8,664 bases of DNA from an uncultured Oscillospiraceae bacterium. Its GTDB lineage: Bacteria; Bacillota; Clostridia; Oscillospirales; Oscillospiraceae. The stretch covers positions 1 to 8,664 of the forward strand of contig CAKUHX010000062.1 in assembly GCA_934659475.1 (NCBI GenBank), written 5' to 3'. Position numbers and translations under genes: made by a program. Below, piece by piece: positions 4,714 through 8,664 of the stretch. Within the stretch, counting starts at the first letter, position 1; each line of letters starts with the position of its first letter. The notes beneath the pieces are model-generated. The model worked only from the letters and a program-made list of their open reading frames with translations. It did no database searches and was not told where the DNA came from.

Positions 4714-6627
4714 TTAAATTCTTTTGAACTGCTTCTCCAGCTCTTTTTTCGTCAGCTCGATGGCCACGGGGCGGCCGTGGGGGCAGTATTTCACCTGCCC
4801 GGACATAACGGCCTGAGCCACCCGCTCCAGTTCGGGCAGGCTGGTCTTCCAGCCGCCCTTGATGGCGGCCTTGCAGGCCATGGTGTGCAGCAGCTCGTCC
4901 CGGGCGGCGGCGGGGTCCAGCCGCCCGCCGGTCATCAGTCTGCCTGCCAGCTCCGACAGGGTGCCGGGGATGTCCTCCACGTCCAGATAGTCCGGGGCCT
5001 GACGGACGATCAGCGCGCCGTTGAGATCCTCCGCCTGAAAGCCGAACTCCTCCAGCAGGGGCAGCTGCTCCACCAGGGCGGCCTCCTCCCGGGGGTCCAG
5101 ACGGCACACGGCGGGCACCAGCAGGGTCTGAGACATGGGGGCGTACCCCGCCGCCTTCATGCGGTCGAAATTCATCCGCTCGTGGGCGGCGTGCTTGTCG
5201 ATGAAGAACACCGCGTCCCCCTGCTCCACGATGATATAGGTGTTCAGCACCTCGCCGGCCACCCGCCAGGGGGTGGGCTCCGGGGCGGCGGGGACCGGCT
5301 CAGGCCCGGGCATGGGGGCCGGAGAAGCGGCGGTCACCGGCTCCGCCTTGCGCTCGGGGACGGCCTGCGCCGGGGCGGGCTTTACCTCGGGGGCCGCAGG
5401 GGCCTGAACGGGCTCCTGCCGGGGCGGGGGAGCCGCCGGAGAAATGGTCGGGCGCTGGATCGGCGCGGGTCCGGGGGTGTATCGGGGGGGCTCCGCCTTG
5501 GGGGCGGGGCGGTAGGTGTTGTCGTGGACCTGCACCACCGGCGGACGCACGGCGGGGGCAGGGGGGATGAGGGTGGTCTGATGGGGGGTCACCGTGTCGT
5601 GGCGGGCGGGCCTGTCCAGCACGGCGGCGGGGCGGCTGCGGTCGGCCTCCAGGGCGGAGAGCACGGCGTGGTACACGGCGGAGAACACCTGCCGCTCGGC
5701 GCCGAACTTCACCTCGGTTTTGGCGGGGTGGACGTTCACATCCACGGCGTTCAGCTTTGTCCGCAGGTGGAGGACACAGGCGGGGAACTTTCCCACCATT
5801 CTCTGGTTGGCATAGGCCTCCTCCAGGGCGGCCATCATCAGCCGGGATTTGATAAACCGGCCGTTGACGAAGAAGAACTGCCAGTTCCGGCTGTTGCGGC
5901 AGCAGGCGGGCATGGACACGAAGCCGGAGACAGACATCTCCTCGCCGCTGGCCTGTACCGGACGCAGGCCCAGGGCCAGCTCCCGGCCCAGAACGGCGTA
6001 GACGGCGGACTCCAGTTTGCCGTCCCCGGGGGTCAGCAGCTCCTGCTTTCCGTCCCGGATGAACTTGAAGGACACCTCCGGGTGGGACAGGGCCAGCCGC
6101 TGGACGGCGGCGAACACCGCCGCCCCCTCCGCCGCGTCCTTCTTCATGAACTTCAGCCGGGCGGGGGTGTTGTAAAACAGGTCACGCACCACCATAGTGG
6201 TGCCCAGGGGACAGCCGGCCTCCTCCACCTGCCCGGGGATGCCCCCCTCCAGAGTTAGGGAAGCCCCCATGGGGGCCTGCTCCGTGCGGGACAGGACCTG
6301 CATCCGGGACACGGCGGAGATGGCGGCCAGTGCCTCCCCCCGGAAGCCCAGAGTGCCGATGGCCTCCAGGTCGTACTCCGTGCGCAGCTTGCTGGTGGCG
6401 TGGCGCAGGAAGGCCCGGGGCAGCTGGTCGGCGGGGATGCCCCTGCCGTCGTCGGTCACCCGGAGGAAGGTCATCCCCCCGTGGCTCACCTCTACCACCA
6501 CCTTGGACGCGCCGGCGTCCACCGCGTTCTCCACCAGCTCCTTCACGGCGCTGGCGGGGCGCTCCACCACCTCGCCCGCGGCGATCAGGTCGGCCACATG
6601 GGAGGGAAGAATTTGAATTTCCGGCAT
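4714..6627 (-). CDS. mutL: DNA mismatch repair protein MutL
   Basis: Protein of 637 residues, complete. It couples mismatch-bound MutS to strand nicking and repair. The N-terminal GHKL ATPase shows E30 and N34 (KELVENAVDAGA), DDGRGIP (59-65), TLGFRGEAL (92-100), then FVNGR (253-257) and NVHPAKTEVKF (298-308). A Pro/Ala-rich linker spans about 333-452. The C-terminal endonuclease domain carries DKHAAHERMNFD (477-488, a variant of the DQHAxxExxxxE metal site), ACKAAIKGG (584-592) and CPHGRP (615-620), so this is the nicking type found in bacteria without MutH. QTLLVP (500-505) fits the sliding-clamp binding motif of MutL proteins. AGAGG lies six nt before the ATG. The gene is separated from mutS by a lipoprotein gene and two repeat-rich spacers, and from miaA by the unknown gene. 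The AT-rich leader upstream may hold its own promoter. Confidence 0.97.
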   Translation of the reverse strand: MPEIQILPSHVADLIAAGEVVERPASAVKELVENAVDAGASKVVVEVSHGGMTFLRVTDDGRGIPADQLPRAFLRHATSKLRTEYDLEAIGTLGFRGEALAAISAVSRMQVLSRTEQAPMGASLTLEGGIPGQVEEAGCPLGTTMVVRDLFYNTPARLKFMKKDAAEGAAVFAAVQRLALSHPEVSFKFIRDGKQELLTPGDGKLESAVYAVLGRELALGLRPVQASGEEMSVSGFVSMPACCRNSRNWQFFFVNGRFIKSRLMMAALEEAYANQRMVGKFPACVLHLRTKLNAVDVNVHPAKTEVKFGAERQVFSAVYHAVLSALEADRSRPAAVLDRPARHDTVTPHQTTLIPPAPAVRPPVVQVHDNTYRPAPKAEPPRYTPGPAPIQRPTISPAAPPPRQEPVQAPAAPEVKPAPAQAVPERKAEPVTAASPAPMPGPEPVPAAPEPTPWRVAGEVLNTYIIVEQGDAVFFIDKHAAHERMNFDRMKAAGYAPMSQTLLVPAVCRLDPREEAALVEQLPLLEEFGFQAEDLNGALIVRQAPDYLDVEDIPGTLSELAGRLMTGGRLDPAAARDELLHTMACKAAIKGGWKTSLPELERVAQAVMSGQVKYCPHGRPVAIELTKKELEKQFKRI

Positions 6628-6706
6628 AGGATACCTCTACAGTCTGTAATATGTGTGGGTCAATATACGAAATGGAAATGAATTTCGGGCTATTTAGATT
6701 AAATAA
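6628..6706 (-). promoter_or_regulatory. AT-rich leader of mutL, candidate promoter region
   Basis: This is the only strongly AT-rich stretch besides the left end of the window. On the minus strand it holds TATATT and TTGACC, but no pair has both good hexamers and 16-18 nt spacing, so I do not name a promoter. The mutL ribosome site AGAGG is at 6634-6638. Confidence 0.3.
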
Positions 6707-6784
6707 CCGCCCACCCACCCGTCTTTGGTATAGGGGGCTCCGCCCCCTATGACCCCCGGGCGGGCGGATAATATCCGCCCCTAC
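6707..6784. repeat. G-run block, R1 and R2 repeats between the lipoprotein gene and mutL
   Basis: CCGCCCACCCACCCG (6707-6721) reads CGGGTGGGTGGGCGG on the minus strand, one G short of a four-run quadruplex. Then R1 ATAGGGGGC/GCCCCCTAT (6730-6750, loop TCC), GACCCCC, and R2 GGGCGGATAATATCCGCCC (6762-6780) plus CTAC. Plain sequence follows to the lipoprotein stop. Confidence 0.75.
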
Positions 6785-6829
6785 AGGGTGTTGTGATCCA
6801 GGTTTGCGGATCGCGGTCTGCTGACGGCA

Positions 6830-7243
6830 TCAATACCCCTCGTTCACCACGACCCAAACTCCGTCCTGGCGCTCCAGGGAGATGACGCGGTCCGGATCCT
6901 GGGGCGTGCCGCCCTTGGTGCAGGCCACCTGGAAGGAGATCTCCCCATCCCGGGGCGCGATCTCGGTCAGGGTCTGCACCTCGAACACGGTGTCCTTATA
7001 ATAGGCATACGCCGCTTCGTGGGCGGCGGCCAGCTCCTCTGTGGTCAGGGGAGTGAGCCCGGAGGAACTGGCCCCGGAGGACGCCCCGGCGGATGACACG
7101 GCCCCATCATCCGGTGCGGAAGAAGAAACAGATGCGGAGCCGCCGGAGGAAGAAGCGGAGGCGGCATCGCCCTGCTTCGCGCCGCAGGCGGCGAGAACAA
7201 GCAGAAGGGACAGCAGCAGAGCGGAGAGAATCGTTTTTTTCAT
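6830..7243 (-). CDS. Small Ser-rich lipoprotein
   Basis: Protein of 137 residues with a textbook lipoprotein signal: MKK, hydrophobic core at residues 5-17, lipobox LAAC with the lipidated Cys at 20. It should be anchored to the outer face of the membrane. Residues about 27-62 form a low-complexity Ser/Ala/Gly linker. The remaining 75 residues form a small domain: a helical start (TTEELAAAHEAAYAYYKDTVFEV) then beta strands ending in RVISLERQDGVWVVVNEGY. The ending resembles small secreted domains in which a Trp-containing strand closes a sheet, but I cannot assign a family. AAAGGAG six nt before the ATG fixes the start, and a longer start at 7336 would bury the signal peptide. It sits between mutS and mutL with repeats on both sides. 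Nothing in it suggests a role in repair, so its position is probably accidental. Confidence 0.85.
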   Translation of the reverse strand: MKKTILSALLLSLLLVLAACGAKQGDAASASSSGGSASVSSSAPDDGAVSSAGASSGASSSGLTPLTTEELAAAHEAAYAYYKDTVFEVQTLTEIAPRDGEISFQVACTKGGTPQDPDRVISLERQDGVWVVVNEGY

Positions 7244-7249
7244 GGAAGG

Positions 7250-7256
7250 CTCCTTT
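7250..7256 (-). promoter_or_regulatory. Ribosome binding site of the lipoprotein gene
   Basis: AAAGGAG on the minus strand, six nt before the ATG at 7243, giving a protein that begins directly with its lipoprotein signal. Confidence 0.85.
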
Positions 7257-7283
7257 CGTGGGGGGTGATACCCGACCACCCGT

Positions 7284-7343
7284 TTTTGGGATAGGGAGCA
7301 GAGTTTTTGATGCTCCTGGCGGGCGGATGTCCTCATCCGCCCG
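7284..7343. repeat. R1-like and R2-like hairpins upstream of the lipoprotein gene
   Basis: A diverged R1: GGGAGCA ... TGCTCC at about 7294-7316 with an AT-rich loop, preceded by CCCGACCACCCGTTTTTGGG (the G-run block on the coding strand). R2-like GGGCGGATG/CATCCGCCC at about 7320-7342 (loop TCCT) follows directly. Confidence 0.6.
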
Positions 7344-7370
7344 GGGTTCTGTGATCCGCCCCCTCATCAG

Positions 7371-7481
7371 TGTCGTCCTCGCAAGCTGCGTATCGTTCGC
7401 CACGGCATAAATGCCATGGCTCATTCACTTCGCTGCTCGTCCTCTCCCCAATGTGACCGCTTACGCTGGGTCACATTGGGG
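7371..7481. repeat. R3 unit, copy 3
   Basis: Begins GTCGTCCTCGCAAGCTGCG; the inner hairpin is GGCAT/ATGCC (about 7404-7415). Then CTTCGCTGCTCGTCCTCT and the main hairpin CCCCAATGTGACC (7446-7458)/GGTCACATTGGGG (7469-7481), a perfect 13-bp stem with loop GCTTACGCTG. The loop matches copies 1 and 2 but the stem sequence does not. Confidence 0.75.
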
Positions 7482-7542
7482 GCCCCAGTCTGCTCGACAG
7501 CTTCCCCCCTGAGTGGGGAAAGCTATAAAGCGCCTATGTAAG

Positions 7543-7593
7543 CCTTCCACCCACAGGGGGGAAGGTGGCCCGCAGGGCCGGATGAGGGGGCGG
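7543..7593. repeat. R4 repeat, copy 2
   Basis: CCTTCC...GGAAGG (7543-7565), second hairpin GGCCC (7567-7571)/GGGCC (7575-7579), then GGATGAGGGGGCGG. The related inverted hairpin at 7499-7524 with GACAGCTTCC on its left looks like a diverged R4 in the other orientation. Confidence 0.7.
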
Positions 7594-7607
7594 TGGATGG
7601 GATAGTC

Positions 7608-7687
7608 GGGCCGCCACACGGGGCGGCCCCTACGGGATACGATAAACGGATGGTGTGTATTGTAGGGGCGGCCCCATGTGGCCGCCC
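7608..7687. repeat. R2 dumbbell repeat directly downstream of mutS
   Basis: Left hairpin GGGCCGCC/GGCGGCCC (7608-7629), then CTACGGGATACGATAAACGG, then GTAGGGGCGGCC with right hairpin GGGCGGCC/GGCCGCCC (7666-7687). The outer 27-nt arms are also inverted repeats of each other at 24 of 27 positions, so one long hairpin could form instead. The right hairpin begins 4 nt past the mutS stop and may end or protect the transcript, though it has no T-run. Confidence 0.8.
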
Positions 7688-7691
7688 GGGA

Positions 7692-8664
7692 TCACCCCCG
7701 CAGGTCCTCTTTCAGCTCTGCCAGCAGGTTCAGGGCCTCGATGGGGGACAGGACGTTCACGTCGGTCATCTCCAGCTTTTTCAGCACGGTCTGCCCCCCC
7801 AGATCCAGCAGAGAGATCTGCCCCTGGGCCGGGGCTGCGGCGGGGGCGGCGGGCTGTCCGGACTCCAATTCCTCTAAGATCTGGTGGGCGCGGCGGATCA
7901 CCCGGTCGGGCACCCCGGCCAGCTTGGCCACCTCGATGCCATAGCTCTGGTCGGCGCCCCCCCGGACGATCTTCCGCAGGAAGATCACGTCGCCGCCCTT
8001 CTTCTTGGCGGCAATGTTGTAGTTCTTCACCCCGGGGATCTCCCCCTCCAGAGCGGTGAGCTCGTGGTAGTGGGTGGCGAACAGGGTCTTGCAGCCCAGG
8101 CGCTTCTTGTCCGCGCAGTACTCCAGCACCGCCCGGGCGATGGCCATGCCGTCGTAAGTGCTGGTGCCCCGGCCGATCTCGTCTAGGATGAGCAGGGAAG
8201 CGGGGGTGGCGTTTTTCAGCAGGGCGGCCACCTCGGTCATCTCCACCATGAAGGTGGACTTGCCGGAGGACAGGTCGTCGCTGGCGCCGATGCGGGTGAA
8301 GATGCGGTCCACCACGCCGATGTGGGCGGAGCGGGCGGGGACGAAGGAGCCCATCTGGGCCATGAGGACGATCAGGGCCACCTGACGCATATAGGTGGAT
8401 TTGCCCGCCATATTGGGGCCGGTGAGGATGGCGCACAGGTCGTCTCCCCCGTCCATGTGGGTGTCGTTGGGGACGAACAGCCCCCCCTTGAGCACCTTTT
8501 CCACCACAGGGTGGCGGCCCTCGGTGATCTGGATGACGTTGGAACTGTCCACCAGAGGCATACAGTAATTGTTGGCCGCGGCCACCGCGGCCAGGGAGTT
8601 GAGCACGTCCACCTGGGCGGCGGCCGCAGCGGAGCGCTGGATGGCGGCCACCTGGGCGCACACC
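7692..8664 (-). CDS. mutS: DNA mismatch repair protein MutS, C-terminal part (5' end beyond window)
   Basis: The reading frame is open to the window edge; 323 full codons are visible, about the last third to 40 percent of a MutS. The GTG at the edge is an internal valine, not a start. Numbering within the fragment: Walker [11 protein letters not shown] (81-90), the ABC-type signature [10 protein letters not shown] (129-138), Walker [17 protein letters not shown] (157-172), the switch histidine region FATHYHEL (195-202), and the C-terminal dimerisation helix-turn-helix [20 protein letters not shown] (240-259). QISLL (282-286), after an Ala/Pro linker, resembles the sliding-clamp binding pentapeptide seen near the C terminus of Firmicutes MutS. 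MutS recognises mismatches and, with ATP, recruits MutL. An R2 hairpin begins four nt past the stop codon. The next gene downstream is the lipoprotein rather than mutL. Confidence 0.97.
   Translation of the reverse strand, partial: VCAQVAAIQRSAAAAAQVDVLNSLAAVAAANNYCMPLVDSSNVIQITEGRHPVVEKVLKGGLFVPNDTHMDGGDDLCAILTGPNMAGKSTYMRQVALIVLMAQMGSFVPARSAHIGVVDRIFTRIGASDDLSSGKSTFMVEMTEVAALLKNATPASLLILDEIGRGTSTYDGMAIARAVLEYCADKKRLGCKTLFATHYHELTALEGEIPGVKNYNIAAKKKGGDVIFLRKIVRGGADQSYGIEVAKLAGVPDRVIRRAHQILEELESGQPAAPAAAPAQGQISLLDLGGQTVLKKLEMTDVNVLSPIEALNLLAELKEDLRG

Larger units (their letters stand above)
7356..7593. repeat. Candidate MITE-like unit with 13-bp inverted ends
   Basis: CCGCCCCCTCATC (7356-7368) and GATGAGGGGGCGG (7581-7593) are perfect inverted repeats 238 bp apart end to end. 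Inside are one R3 unit (7371-7481), an AGCTTCCCC/GGGGAAAGCT hairpin (7499-7524), and R4 copy 2 (7543-7593). There is no coding capacity for a transposase and no obvious target duplication in the immediate flanks. Together with the flanking hairpins this accounts for most of the spacer 7244-7691. Confidence 0.5.

Noticed and set aside
4777..6258. Plus-strand open frame (493 codons) opposite mutL
   Set aside because: Low-complexity Gly/His/Arg shadow of a clearly identified mutL.
6640..6690. A sigma-A promoter for mutL using TTGACC or TATATT
   Set aside because: Neither hexamer has a good partner at 16-18 nt; only an AT-rich candidate region is reported.
2971..7690. CRISPR array
   Set aside because: Repeats are few, irregularly spaced, and of several families separated by genes; there are no regular spacers and no cas genes.
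8661..8663. GTG as the start codon of mutS
   Set aside because: The encoded residues lie inside the core of MutS, well after the mismatch-binding domains; the gene clearly continues past the window edge.

Overview
The window looks like part of a GC-rich Clostridia chromosome, probably an Oscillospiraceae-type gut anaerobe (relatives of Flavonifractor, Intestinimonas or Oscillibacter). This rests on the gene order mutS, mutL, miaA, hfq, which is classical for Clostridia, on strong AAGGAGG-type ribosome binding sites, on Firmicutes-like protein sequences, and on GC-rich hairpin repeats between genes of a kind I associate with that group. The species cannot be named from the sequence.

Every gene I accept lies on the minus strand, so transcription runs from high to low coordinates: mutS 3' part (7692-8664, cut by the window edge), a small Ser-rich lipoprotein (6830-7243), mutL (4714-6627), an unrecognised 224-residue protein (3277-3951), miaA (1984-2928), hfq (1685-1933), and an HlyD-like membrane fusion protein (272-1537). 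MutS and MutL are the mismatch recognition and endonuclease/matchmaker proteins of DNA repair. MiaA modifies A37 of tRNAs reading UNN codons. Hfq is the RNA chaperone. The lipoprotein and the unknown protein interrupt the classical order, each with repeat-rich spacers on both sides.

The intergenic DNA is the striking part. About a quarter of the window (roughly 2.2 kb) is non-coding, and nearly all of it outside the AT-rich stretches is packed with hairpins of a few recurring families: R1, a perfect ATAGGGGGC/GCCCCCTAT hairpin followed by a G-run block; R2, GTAGGG plus a hairpin, often paired head to head as a dumbbell; R3, a roughly 110-nt two-hairpin unit; R4, a CCTTCC/GGAAGG hairpin plus a second hairpin ending in GATGAGGGGGCG. 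In several families the loops and linkers are constant while the stems change on both arms together, which is the signature of conserved structure rather than conserved sequence. A G-run block sits 20-95 nt upstream of five of the six start codons visible, two canonical four-run G-quadruplex motifs occur, and one spacer holds a roughly 238-bp segment bounded by perfect 13-bp inverted repeats.

Spacers longer than 300 nt: 2929-3276, 3952-4713 and 7244-7691. All three are repeat mosaics with no credible gene. The left end (1-190) is AT-rich and holds a 14-bp hairpin with a competing pairing. It may be the leader of a gene beyond the window.
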